Shown: positions 5,846 through 11,797, counted from the first letter of the stretch. The stretch is 14,104 bases of DNA from Phascolarctobacterium sp. (GCA_003150755.1 QAMT01000019.1:1-14104); one strand, 5' to 3'. Notes: generated from the letters alone by a model not told the origin. Translations and numbers: made by a program.

Positions 5846-6611
5846 AAAGATTGAGAAAATAGAGAGCGCAACTATGAAAGGCTCTTTAATAACAGCATAT
5901 ATAGACGGATACGGACATACACAGCCGTTTTATGAAGCTGGTGAAGGTGTGTTGCTTTCTGAGATAGACGAAAGAAGAAACTACAGTGGTATGCCGGTTT
6001 CTTTTATGTCAAAGACTGGGAAAGATTTTGATTTTAATATATACGGAGAAGATACAAAGTTTCAAAAAAGCTTATGCAATGCGTATATAAAAAATTTTAA
6101 AAGTGGTATTCGTGGGGATAACCTGTATATATACTCTAATACACCGGGAAGCGGAAAGACGAAACTTGCTTGCTGCCTAGCAAATGAAATTCTGAAAAGG
6201 TATAATATTTCTGTAAAATTCATAAATGTATCAGATTTTATTGAATTATCTTTTCAGGCACATAAAACAGAAGATGATAAAGAAAAGATAAAAGCGATTA
6301 AGGAAGCAACACTGTTAATCTTTGACGATATTGGTGCAAATAATACGAAAGAAGCAATAGATAGCACGTTATTTGGATTGATAGATTACAGGAATAGAAA
6401 TAATCTGACAACTATATATACCAGTAATTTAAACAGAGAAGAATTGCAGAAGAAATTGCATGATAGAGTAGTGAGCAGGGTGTTTGATAATACAATACCT
6501 ATTCCTTTGCCAGAAGTAAGTGTAAGAGATATGCAGAACAAGCAGAACGTAGAAAAGCGTATAAAAGAACTGTTACAAGACACAGGAGATGATATTGACT
6601 GTTTTGGTTAG
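5724..6611 (+). CDS. DnaC-like AAA+ helicase loader
   Basis: A 295-residue ATPase beginning MHMEIQRNG; AAAGGGGGTG lies just upstream of ATG 5724, whereas the in-frame ATG at 5679 has no ribosome site. Residues about 1-100 are a family-specific N-terminal part, probably for helicase binding. The AAA+ core has Walker A SNTPGSGKT (138-146; the usual first glycine is Asn), Walker B LLIFDD (197-202), sensor-1 IYTSN (231-235) and an arginine finger in HDRVVSR (R248/R252). It should load the host DnaB-type helicase at the island origin with the replisome organizer. The start lies 122 bases inside the previous gene. It is the last gene of the replication block. Confidence 0.9.
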   Translation: MHMEIQRNGETVQVGNQLLLYMHNIYQKDTRSKPDYVGKVEKIEKIESATMKGSLITAYIDGYGHTQPFYEAGEGVLLSEIDERRNYSGMPVSFMSKTGKDFDFNIYGEDTKFQKSLCNAYIKNFKSGIRGDNLYIYSNTPGSGKTKLACCLANEILKRYNISVKFINVSDFIELSFQAHKTEDDKEKIKAIKEATLLIFDDIGANNTKEAIDSTLFGLIDYRNRNNLTTIYTSNLNREELQKKLHDRVVSRVFDNTIPIPLPEVSVRDMQNKQNVEKRIKELLQDTGDDIDCFG

Positions 6612-6658
6612 CAAAGAAGATGTGTAATAAGTTATACAGCAAACAGCAGATATTATAA

Positions 6659-7155
6659 GGCAGCAGGCACTAACTCTATTTATTAAAATATGATTGTGTT
6701 TGTAAAGAATATATACTATCAGCTATAAGGGCGTAGTTATTGCCGATACCCTTAGAAGTCTGATGGTATTTTTTATAAGCTCTGGACTGAGCGAAAAGCA
6801 GCAACAGGGAAAAGGCGATACAGGCTTATAAGGCATTAAACAGGCAAATGGCAGCAGGATAGGAATAGTATACACCCCCTTTCAATTCTCTGAGTATTTA
6901 ATTTTTTTGGAGAACGGGGATGTGGTCATGACTCTGGAGAAATTTTCGCGCGCACGTGAGAGGGGGATATCAATACTATTTACACCCTTAGATGATAAAG
7001 GGTATCCCCCCGGGTAAAATCAGGGGAAATATATCATTTTTCCCCGACCGACGCCCTACCTTGATACACAATTTATTCCCACATCAGAAAAAAGAGCATG
7101 AAGTGCCTGCTGCCAAGGTGATTTTTGAGGGGCTCTATGTATGGGTGTATCAAGG
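6659..7155. repeat. Two long-range inverted repeats flanking the structured segment
   Basis: GGCAGCAGGCACT (6659-6671) is the exact reverse complement of AGTGCCTGCTGCC (7102-7114). CCTTGATACAC (7059-7069) is the exact reverse complement of GTGTATCAAGG (7145-7155). The arms are 430 and 75 bp apart and interleave rather than nest, so both pairs cannot fold in a simple way at once. Confidence 0.6.
6890..7069. other. G/C-rich structured segment, candidate packaging (cos-like) site
   Basis: The segment includes TTTTCGCGCGCACGTGAG (about 6942-6960), GGGGGATA (6962-6969) facing TATCCCCC (7003-7010) with ACCCTT/AAGGGT nested inside, and GGGGAAA/TTTCCCC (7023-7029 and 7039-7045). The CGACCGACGCCC stretch follows. 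G/C-rich blocks in a non-coding part of a satellite-like element without terminase genes would fit a captured helper-phage packaging site. No phage reference could be compared, so the call is speculative. Confidence 0.3.
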
Positions 7156-7331
7156 CATTGCAACAGGATAAGGCGTTTCTAGCTCTTTATATATGCCTAA
7201 AATCAATTATATTGTTGTTTGTGTATTATTTTATTACTTTGTGAAAATAAAGCTAAAAATAAAAAGTGATTTTGTGGAAATAGGTATAATTTTGCTGTAT
7301 AATAAAACCAAAATATATGAGGTATAAAATT

Positions 7332-8006
7332 ATGACACGAGAGGAATTTATTGATACTTTTTGGGATTATTATTTAGTTTTAGAGCAAGATTTTTTATCT
7401 ACAGAGAGATATGTTAGTTTTGACTTGGGAGATAATTATTTGTATGACCGGCACAAAATTACAAGGTTTAGAAATAGTCGTTGTTTTTCTACTGAGTTTG
7501 CAAAGCAATACCAAGCTATCTGTTCAGAAATTGATGTTATTTTAAAAGCAATATGTAAAGAATTGAAAGTGGAAGTTCAAGAGAAAAATATTTGTGAATA
7601 TACTAAAGCAATATTAAGTGATAGTTTTTGGAAGTCGATAATATCTCAAGAAGTAGAGTTTAAAAATATTAAATTACAACCATTTATGAAGTGGTCAGTA
7701 AAAACTATTAACAAAAAAGAAACAGTATGTTTAAAATGGTGGACGTTGTATAATGAGGTAAAACATAATAGAGCTGCAAAGTATCAGGAGGCAAACTTAA
7801 AAAATGTTTTAAATTCATTAGCAGGACTGTATATTTTAGAAAATTACCTTGTGAAATATATCGGAGATAGAGACGGCTCAAGAGATGTTCCGAATGATAT
7901 GTCAAAAATCTTTACAATGGTTAACTGGAGCACAAAACATGGAATGTTGGGCAAGAATTTGTATGATATTATAGCTGATAAAATTGACAGTTTAGAGGAT
8001 ATTTAA
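7332..8006 (+). CDS. Unrecognised cargo protein, possibly HEPN-like
   Basis: A 224-residue protein, mostly helical, in notably A/T-rich DNA with a different feel from the replication genes. I chose ATG 7332 because TGAGG lies nine bases upstream; ATG 7317 has none. The most distinctive stretch is LKWWTLYNEVKHNRAAKYQE (134-153), followed by a helix NVLNSLAGLYILENYLVKYI. The polar N-x-V-K-H-x-R motif after an aromatic helix recalls HEPN-type helical bundles found in toxins and abortive-infection proteins, but the canonical R-x4-6-H arrangement is not clear. It stands alone between the non-coding region and a convergent operon, a typical place for defence cargo. Function is unproven. Confidence 0.75.
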   Translation: MTREEFIDTFWDYYLVLEQDFLSTERYVSFDLGDNYLYDRHKITRFRNSRCFSTEFAKQYQAICSEIDVILKAICKELKVEVQEKNICEYTKAILSDSFWKSIISQEVEFKNIKLQPFMKWSVKTINKKETVCLKWWTLYNEVKHNRAAKYQEANLKNVLNSLAGLYILENYLVKYIGDRDGSRDVPNDMSKIFTMVNWSTKHGMLGKNLYDIIADKIDSLEDI

Positions 8007-8101
8007 AAATGCAGTAACAAATATGACTCTATGGCGAAATATTTTTTATCATATACGTGCAGAGGGAAAGTATCGTTTCAAACTTAAATTATCTGAATAA
8101 A

Positions 8102-8128
8102 AACGCCCTGCAGGTTATACAGGGCGTT
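8102..8128 (-). terminator. Terminator of the HTH-Uma2 operon
   Basis: AACGCCCTG (8102-8110) pairs perfectly with CAGGGCGTT (8120-8128) around a nine-base loop, and a T run follows on the minus strand. It lies five bases after the Uma2 stop codon. It sits between convergent genes but lacks a T tract on the plus strand. Confidence 0.88.
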
Positions 8129-8133
8129 AAAAG

Positions 8134-8676
8134 TTAAATATTAAGCTGTGAAAAATCAATAGAGAAATCTGTGTATATACCGGCTTTTATGATGTCGGAA
8201 AAAGTAAATTCCTGAGTATCTTCATTTTCAAAATTGTATACCAGAATTCTATTCTTATCTGAGTTAACAAGCCAATATTCTTTTACACCAGCAGTGCGAT
8301 ATTTAAAAAGCTTTGTGAAGTAGTCCATTCGCCTGCTGCTGGGTGCTACAATTTCTATTATCCAATTTGGTGCACCTACACATCCTTTGTCTGTGAGCTT
8401 GCTTTTGTCACATATAACGCTTATATCCGGCTCAACGTAATTTTTGTTGTCTTCAGATAAAAATACTGCAAATGGGGCTGTAAATGTTTCGCAAGTACCA
8501 CTATGATTTGAAATATATTGGTAGACTTTACTATGCAGAAAACCAGAAATTCGTTGATGTTTTGTGCTGGGCGGTGTCATGTAATAAATCTTTCCATCAA
8601 TCAATTCTGCCCTAATCCCTTCCAGTAAGGCATAAATATCTTCGATAGTGTAACTTTGTTCTTGCGGTAAAGCCAT
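8134..8676 (-). CDS. Uma2-family (DUF820) putative restriction-endonuclease-fold protein
   Basis: A 180-residue protein of the Uma2 family, which has a PD-(D/E)XK nuclease fold. I chose ATG 8676, giving the family's usual MALPQ start; an upstream in-frame TTG (8694) adds six residues without a clear ribosome site. Family landmarks: E24 in RAELIDGKIY, D84 in VEPDISVI, E108 in WIIEIVAPSS, then the D-Y-F-T-K-L-F-K-Y-R-TAGVKEYW block with K122/K125. All expected active-site residues are present. The biological role of Uma2 proteins is poorly known. It follows an HTH gene closely and shares its terminator, so the pair is one operon with possible toxin-antitoxin or defence character (inference). 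Confidence 0.88.
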   Translation of the reverse strand: MALPQEQSYTIEDIYALLEGIRAELIDGKIYYMTPPSTKHQRISGFLHSKVYQYISNHSGTCETFTAPFAVFLSEDNKNYVEPDISVICDKSKLTDKGCVGAPNWIIEIVAPSSRRMDYFTKLFKYRTAGVKEYWLVNSDKNRILVYNFENEDTQEFTFSDIIKAGIYTDFSIDFSQLNI

Positions 8677-8698
8677 GTAAACAATTCTTTTCAAATGG

Positions 8699-9112
8699 TT
8701 AGCTGTGCTCTTTTCTTAGTCTTTCCAGCTTTTCGTCTAAAGTTTCCCCTTTGGTTGATTGCTGTTCCTCAGCTTGTTTTCGTTCATTTCTTATCTTCTC
8801 TACACTATCCAGCTTATTAAACTGCTGCAAAAGCTCATTTACCCTGTTAGTGTCAGCAGTTGATTGAGGTGGTTCTGGGGGAATAAGTTCTGTATTTAAA
8901 GGGCGAAATTCAATATACAGTTCATATCCAATAGCAGATAGTATATTCTGCATATCTTCAAAGCTAAAATTTTTCTTGTTTAAAATTTTATTTAACCCTT
9001 GTGGTTTAATGTTTAAGTTATCAGCAATTTCACGCTGTGTTTTTCCAGATTTTCTTATAGTGTATCTTAGTTCATTTAGAAGTTGGTCGTTATTTTCATA
9101 TTTTACTGACAT
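8699..9112 (-). CDS. XRE-family regulator paired with Uma2
   Basis: A 137-residue protein with an N-terminal helix-turn-helix (about 11-68; GKTQREIADNLNIKPQGLNK is the core) followed by a proline-rich linker (about 75-84) and a charged helical tail with NRVNELLQQFNK at 89-100. AGGAGG precedes the ATG. Four 19-bp palindromes lie directly upstream and are its likely operators, so the gene pair is probably autoregulated. The downstream Uma2 gene starts within about 25 bases of its stop. A degraded copy of its tail (NRVN-x-L-x-QQFN) lies outside the island at 13308-13373. An antitoxin-like role is possible but not shown. Confidence 0.85.
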   Translation of the reverse strand: MSVKYENNDQLLNELRYTIRKSGKTQREIADNLNIKPQGLNKILNKKNFSFEDMQNILSAIGYELYIEFRPLNTELIPPEPPQSTADTNRVNELLQQFNKLDSVEKIRNERKQAEEQQSTKGETLDEKLERLRKEHS

Positions 9113-9131
9113 TTTTTCCTCCTGATATAAA

Positions 9132-9235
9132 ATAACCTAAAAAGGGTTATTTATAACCCAAAATGGGTTATAAAAAGAAACTGTGAATTTAAGAAATAAC
9201 CCAAAAAGGGTTACGTATAACCCAAAATGGGTTAT
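9132..9235. promoter_or_regulatory. Four-palindrome operator array of the HTH-Uma2 operon
   Basis: 19-bp palindromes start at 9132 (ATAACCTAAAAAGGGTTAT), 9153 (ATAACCCAAAATGGGTTAT), 9196 (ATAACCCAAAAAGGGTTAC) and 9217 (identical to 9153). They form two pairs, each with exact 21-bp spacing, and the pairs are 64 bp apart. A TATAA-like -10 box for the leftward operon lies within the array, but no clean promoter could be fixed. The array lies between the HTH-Uma2 operon and the small XRE gene. Confidence 0.85.
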
Positions 9236-9239
9236 AAAA

Positions 9240-9452
9240 TTATTCTTCATCAGATACGTATTCTAAAATATCACCGGGTTGGCAGTTTAATAAACGACAT
9301 ATAGTGTTGATGTTTGCCCATGATACCAGTTCGCCTTTTCTTAGTTTCTGAATGGTTGCTTCTCCCATTATTTTTTCTTTTCTAAGGACAGATGTGTTAT
9401 ATCCTGCTGCTTTTAGTTCGCGCAAAATATCTTTTTTGTAGTGTATTGGCAT
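9240..9452 (-). CDS. Small XRE (Cro/CI-type) regulator
   Basis: A 70-residue protein consisting of one helix-turn-helix domain: KDILRELKAAGYNTSVLRKE, MGEATIQKLRKGELVSWANI, and NTICRLLNCQPGDILEYV, the last being the conserved closing block of YozG-like small Cro/CI regulators. AAAGGAG precedes the ATG. It is transcribed leftward from a strong promoter (-10 9479-9484) that overlaps one of three 21-bp palindromes and faces the HIRAN gene, so it is probably the repressor of that divergent pair. Its stop is five bases from the last palindrome of the other operator array, so read-through into the HTH-Uma2 operon is possible. Confidence 0.9.
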   Translation of the reverse strand: MPIHYKKDILRELKAAGYNTSVLRKEKIMGEATIQKLRKGELVSWANINTICRLLNCQPGDILEYVSDEE

Positions 9453-9478
9453 TATTTACTTCTCCTTTCAATAATACC

Positions 9479-9507
9479 ATTATAATATGAAATTACACTA
9501 AATACAA
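9479..9507 (-). promoter_or_regulatory. Promoter of the small XRE gene
   Basis: On the minus strand, -35 TTGTAT (9507-9502) and -10 TATAAT (9484-9479) have 17-bp spacing. The -35 box and spacer lie in the first 21-bp palindrome. Confidence 0.8.
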
Positions 9508-9591
9508 GTGCAAAAGTATACAAAAAAGGATATTTATTACACTTAAAATATGTGCAAAAAATCAATTGTTTTACACTTAAAAATAGTGTAA
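9493..9591. promoter_or_regulatory. Three 21-bp operators between the XRE and HIRAN genes
   Basis: Imperfect palindromes of form TTACAC-N9-GTGYAA start at 9493, 9537 and 9571 (spacings 44 and 34 bp). The third is a near-perfect palindrome (TTACACT...AGTGTAA). The first covers the leftward promoter and the third the rightward one, so one protein, probably the small XRE regulator, could control both directions. Confidence 0.82.
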
Positions 9592-9599
9592 TATATAAT
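9571..9599 (+). promoter_or_regulatory. Promoter of the HIRAN gene and microprotein run
   Basis: -35 TTACAC (9571-9576) and -10 TATAAT (9594-9599) with 17-bp spacing. The -35 box is the left arm of operator 3, which implies repression by a bound regulator. Confidence 0.75.
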
Positions 9600-9626
9600 C
9601 AAGCTAAAAGAAAGGAGGCAAACAGC

Positions 9627-10064
9627 ATGAAGCAGATTACTAACACAAGAAAAGCGGTATGTGTCATGGCGAATGAATTAAAGAAAGCTGGATATAGTTT
9701 ATCACAGGCATTTAGAAAAGCTTGGCGCAGAGTCAAATTGTCTATGACAATTAGAGCAGCAGGAACTACGGCAGAGAACAGACAGGAAAGACTTTCGTTT
9801 TTAAGACAGTTCCCAGCTGAGGCTTTATCCGTAACATTGGAAAGAGAACAGGAGAACCGCTTTGACAGTCATGCTATACAGGTGATTGTGCATATTCCTT
9901 GTATACATAGAAAAACAGTAGTCGGATATGTTCCTAAAGTATTGGCTAAAGAGTTATCTAAAGTAATTGATATGGGAATATCAGTAAAAGCGCAACTGCT
10001 GCAAGTAATAGGCGGTTACAGCTATAAAGAAACGTTGGGTGCTCTAATAAATATTTCAATATAG
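9627..10064 (+). CDS. HIRAN-domain protein
   Basis: A 145-residue protein; ATG 9627 follows AAAGGAGG with good spacing. Residues about 1-40 form a basic helical part (ANELKKAGYSLSQAFRKAWR). Residues about 64-132 resemble a HIRAN domain: SVTLEREQENRFDSHAIQV, then VVGYVPKVLAKELSKVID, and KAQLLQVIGG. HIRAN domains bind DNA, in known cases 3' single-stranded ends, and occur alone in bacterial mobile elements as well as fused to SNF2 helicases. It is divergent from the small XRE regulator and shares its operators. Its role may lie in island DNA metabolism or defence (inference). Confidence 0.8.
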   Translation: MKQITNTRKAVCVMANELKKAGYSLSQAFRKAWRRVKLSMTIRAAGTTAENRQERLSFLRQFPAEALSVTLEREQENRFDSHAIQVIVHIPCIHRKTVVGYVPKVLAKELSKVIDMGISVKAQLLQVIGGYSYKETLGALINISI

Positions 10065-10074
10065 GAGATATGCC

Positions 10075-10125
10075 ATGAGAAAAGAAGTAAGAATAAAAAT
10101 GCCCCTGCTAGTGATGCAACACTAA
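10075..10125 (+). CDS. Possible 16-residue leader peptide
   Basis: ATG 10075 follows TAGGAGA at six bases and encodes MRKEVRIKMPLLVMQH, then TAA. The end of this frame runs through the first arm and loop of the hairpin at 10101-10132, so translation would melt that hairpin. This is the geometry of a translational attenuator, but no inducer is apparent, and a chance frame is possible. Confidence 0.4.
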   Translation: MRKEVRIKMPLLVMQH

Positions 10126-10188
10126 CAAGGGCAAGCATAGCCGGAGCTACACAAAACACAACATAAACAGTGTAGCAGATTTTCCGGC
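10101..10188 (+). promoter_or_regulatory. Two strong RNA hairpins upstream of a small gene
   Basis: Hairpin 1: GCCC (10101-10104) with GGGC (10129-10132), and TAGTG (10109-10113) with CACTA (10120-10124). Hairpin 2: GCCGGA (10140-10145) with TCCGGC (10183-10188), and GCTACAC (10146-10152) with GTGTAGC (10170-10176), with a six-base bulge. The region ends three bases before the AAAGGA ribosome site of the next gene, so a role as a regulatory leader is likely. Confidence 0.6.
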
Positions 10189-10205
10189 AGAAAGGAATAG
10201 GTTTT

Positions 10206-10424
10206 TTGACAGAAAGAGAATTTTATATACAATCAATTCCTAAGATAACAGAAATAATCATGGAATGCAGACGATTAAGCGTAGAACAGTATAGAGAATG
10301 GAAAATAGAAGTTCTTCGTACAACATCACCAGAAGCAAAGTTGTTTGTAGAGAAAGCTCTGCAAGTGATTGACACGATATTGTTTTTAGATGCAAAATTT
10401 CCAAAACCTAAAGGAGGAAAATAG
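10206..10424 (+). CDS. Small hypothetical protein
   Basis: A 72-residue helical protein, read from a TTG start preceded by AAAGGA nine bases upstream. The sequence starts MTEREFYIQSIPKITEIIME and ends with a basic KPKGGK tail. No motif is recognised. The next small gene begins two bases after its stop, with its ribosome site inside this gene's end, so they are probably one transcript. Small helical proteins of this kind are frequent in clostridial phage and element accessory regions. Confidence 0.65.
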   Translation: MTEREFYIQSIPKITEIIMECRRLSVEQYREWKIEVLRTTSPEAKLFVEKALQVIDTILFLDAKFPKPKGGK

Positions 10425-10425
10425 A

Positions 10426-10524
10426 GTGGATTATTTGGAAGAAATTAAGAAATTGCTTTGCAAAGTAAATTCTGGGTATCATTTAAGGCTGATTTATCGG
10501 TTTATTAAAGGATTATTAGATTGA
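10426..10524 (+). CDS. Microprotein (32 aa)
   Basis: GTG start, eight bases after AAAGGAGG. The 32-residue product begins MDYLEEIKKLLCKVNSGYHL and ends in an R-L-I-Y-R-F-I-K-G-L helix. The pattern (EIKKLL, short loop, LRLIYRF) resembles that of the microprotein at 10921 (QIQKMLEKI, short loop, LKRIFELV), so they may be related. No function is known to me. Too short for usual gene-finding cut-offs, but the ribosome site is excellent. Confidence 0.6.
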   Translation: MDYLEEIKKLLCKVNSGYHLRLIYRFIKGLLD

Positions 10525-10537
10525 AAGGTGACAGATT

Positions 10538-10642
10538 ATGAGAGAAGAAACAATAAACTGCTTGCAAAAGTTGCTTAATAAGCTGACAGATGAACAACTG
10601 GAAAGGATGAGACAGTTAATAAATGGAATGCTGGGAAAATAG
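10538..10642 (+). CDS. Microprotein (34 aa)
   Basis: ATG with GAAAGGTG at about seven bases. The product MREETINCLQKLLNKLTDEQ continues as a helix (LERMRQLINGML) and ends GK. It has the same two-helix design as its neighbours: a leucine-rich helix, a short polar turn and a second helix. It lies 13 bases after the previous stop. Confidence 0.55.
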   Translation: MREETINCLQKLLNKLTDEQLERMRQLINGMLGK

Positions 10643-10661
10643 AAAGCTATACAGCGAAGAT

Positions 10662-10769
10662 ATGAGAGAGGAAATACATAAAGAAGTTATGAAAGATTTC
10701 CTAGTAATTGGAACGCCGGTGTATTTTATGCTGGCAATGTTCCTTCACTGGTTAGTGATAGGATATTAA
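10662..10769 (+). CDS. Small single-pass membrane protein (35 aa)
   Basis: The frame begins MREEIHKEVMKD and continues with a hydrophobic stretch of about 22 residues (VIGTPVYFMLAMFLHWLVIG) that would span the membrane. The ribosome site is weak (GAAG close to the ATG). The charged N-terminus with a C-terminal membrane helix recalls small phage or toxin-like membrane peptides; nothing identifies a family. It lies 19 bases after the preceding microprotein. Confidence 0.5.
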   Translation: MREEIHKEVMKDFLVIGTPVYFMLAMFLHWLVIGY

Positions 10770-10850
10770 AGATATACACATAATTAGCAAGAGTTTTAGC
10801 AAAATCCGAAGATATACAGGTTAAGAACGAAACTACCAAATTTTATAAAA

Positions 10851-10901
10851 CTGCTGCCCTTCCGGGAACAGTGCGCCAACACCAGAACCAGACGGCAGCA
10901 G
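10851..10901 (+). promoter_or_regulatory. Hairpin before the 10921 microprotein
   Basis: CTGCTGCC (10851-10858) pairs perfectly with GGCAGCAG (10894-10901) around a 35-base loop, and the AAAGGAGG ribosome site begins two bases later. The GCAGCAGG motif also recurs in the 6612-7331 region. Control of ribosome access is possible. Confidence 0.45.
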
Positions 10902-10920
10902 GAAAGGAGGCATTAAATCA

Positions 10921-11034
10921 ATGCAGAAATGTGACCGTAAAGAACAGATACAGAAAATGCTTGAGAAAATCAATGATGATAAGGCACTAAAAAGAATATT
11001 TGAACTTGTACACTTTTACTTTGTCAGATTATAA
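10921..11034 (+). CDS. Microprotein (37 aa)
   Basis: ATG with AAAGGAGG upstream. The 37-residue product starts MQKCDRKEQIQKMLEKINDD and ends with an aromatic helix F-E-L-V-H-F-Y-F-V-R-L. It has the same helix-turn-helix-like plan as the 10426 and 11390 products (basic LL-rich helix, short acidic turn, I-x-x-L/F helix). No function can be given. Confidence 0.6.
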   Translation: MQKCDRKEQIQKMLEKINDDKALKRIFELVHFYFVRL

Positions 11035-11389
11035 ATTTGACAGTAGATAACAAGCTTTAGGCTATATATTGTGTGCACACTTTTTCGGTTTTTGTGTGCA
11101 CACAAAAGTGTTGTTTCCCCAAACAAACGAATATAGCATAAAATCTAGTGTTTATGCGGGGTTAAAGGGTTAAGTGTTGCACACAAGCACCCTAAGAAAA
11201 CCTAAGATATACACTCGGAAATGCTCGGGTTTATGATGGAAAATGATAGAGTAATTATTGAAAAAATTCTTGTTTCCAAAACGAAACAGATATATAAAAC
11301 GTTCGCTTTCCAGAACAACGAATAACTATCCTCTTGAGAAAGGTGTTAGCGCCCTGCATCCGGACGATAGACAGAAAGAAGGTGCTTGC
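11035..11389 (+). other. Intergenic region with twin palindromes
   Basis: This 355-bp stretch holds a TTGACA box (11037-11042) without a well-spaced -10 partner, the twin GTGTGCACAC palindromes (11071-11103), a third TTGCACACAA-like copy near 11177, and a weak 34-codon frame (11221-11325) without a good ribosome site. I see no reliable gene here. Confidence 0.5.
11071..11106. promoter_or_regulatory. Twin GTGTGCACAC palindromes
   Basis: The perfect 10-bp palindrome GTGTGCACAC occurs at 11071-11080 and 11094-11103, 23 bp apart, and the second is extended to 16 bp (TTTGTGTGCACACAAA). Together they can also form one hairpin with a T-rich loop. They lie just downstream of a TTGACA box and could be operator sites. 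Confidence 0.65.
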
Positions 11390-11536
11390 ATGAGTGAAGA
11401 AGTAGAAAAAAATACGAAACTATTAAAAGAGCTATTGAATAAATGTGATGAAAGGGATTGCAGAATTGTAAGACAACTTTATGTTATCTTACGTAGGTAT
11501 TTACAGAAACAGGGAAGGATTGACTTAGAGATATAA
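11390..11536 (+). CDS. Small hypothetical protein (48 aa)
   Basis: ATG 11390 is preceded by AGAAGGTG; upstream in-frame codons to 11258 lack a ribosome site. The product starts MSEEVEKNTKLLKELLNKCD and continues ERDCRIVRQLYVILRRYL with a short tail. A leucine-rich helix, an acidic turn and an I-V-R-x-L-Y helix give the same plan as the nearby microproteins, so this is probably a related member. Function unknown. Confidence 0.68.
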   Translation: MSEEVEKNTKLLKELLNKCDERDCRIVRQLYVILRRYLQKQGRIDLEI

Positions 11537-11553
11537 GAGAAAGGGGCGAAAGC

Positions 11554-11640
11554 ATGAGTGAAGAAAGAAAAATCAAGTTGTTTGAGATAATGGATACATT
11601 TGAGGTAGATATGGAGGAAGAACATGAGTGTGAAAATTAG
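11554..11640 (+). CDS. Microprotein (28 aa), acidic
   Basis: ATG with AGAAAGGGG seven bases upstream. The product begins MSEERKIKLFEIMDTFEVDM and ends in an acidic E/C/E/N tail. Its 3' end overlaps the next gene by 17 bases in another frame, which suggests translational coupling. No motif is recognised. Confidence 0.5.
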   Translation: MSEERKIKLFEIMDTFEVDMEEEHECEN

Positions 11641-11797
11641 GGTATCTTATGCAAATCCCCAAGAGCTTCAGGAAGTTTTAGAACAGCTTGCTCCTATGGT
11701 TCGGTCTTATAAGGTTTCTAAAAGGCAGGAGGGGCAGTATAAGAAAGCGTATATTATACTACAATCGAACTCTGGGAGAATTCCGGGAAAACAATAA
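11624..11797 (+). CDS. Small conserved-type protein (57 aa)
   Basis: ATG 11624 lies five bases after GGAGGAAG inside the end of the preceding frame. The 57-residue product reads MSVKIRVSYANPQELQEVLE, then QLAPMVRSYKVSKRQEGQYK, then KAYIIL. A beta strand, a helix after PQEL, and a strand with K-K-A-Y-I suggest a compact alpha/beta fold. Similar V-K-I-x-V-S-Y...Y-K-K-A-Y-I products occur in accessory regions of clostridial elements; function unknown. It appears to be the last gene of the microprotein run. Confidence 0.68.
   Translation: MSVKIRVSYANPQELQEVLEQLAPMVRSYKVSKRQEGQYKKAYIILQSNSGRIPGKQ

Larger units (their letters stand above)
6612..7331. other. 700-bp non-coding region with many inverted repeats
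   Basis: No gene-length frame with a ribosome site is visible; the longest short frames are 12-29 codons (for example 6929-7018, starting MTLEKFSRARERG). Structures include TAAGGG/CCCTTA around 6727-6755, a 13-bp inverted repeat between 6659-6671 and 7102-7114, an 11-bp inverted repeat between 7059-7069 and 7145-7155, and hairpins at 6962-7010 and 7023-7045. The motif GCAGCAGG or GCAACAGG recurs. Part of the region is G/C-rich against an A/T-rich background. Confidence 0.65.

Noticed and set aside
6929..7018. 29-codon frame MTLEKFSRARERG... in the non-coding region
   Set aside because: A GGGG lies upstream, but the frame coincides with the hairpin arms and G/C-rich words and has no recognisable product; structure explains it better.
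7332..8006. Firm call as a HEPN ribonuclease toxin
   Set aside because: The canonical R-x4-6-H motif could not be placed with confidence, so only a tentative label is given.
9132..9235. CRISPR array
   Set aside because: The four repeats are short palindromes without equal-length spacers, placed as operators; no cas genes are present.
11221..11325. 34-codon frame before the 11390 gene
   Set aside because: Ribosome site poor and no similarity to the neighbouring microproteins.
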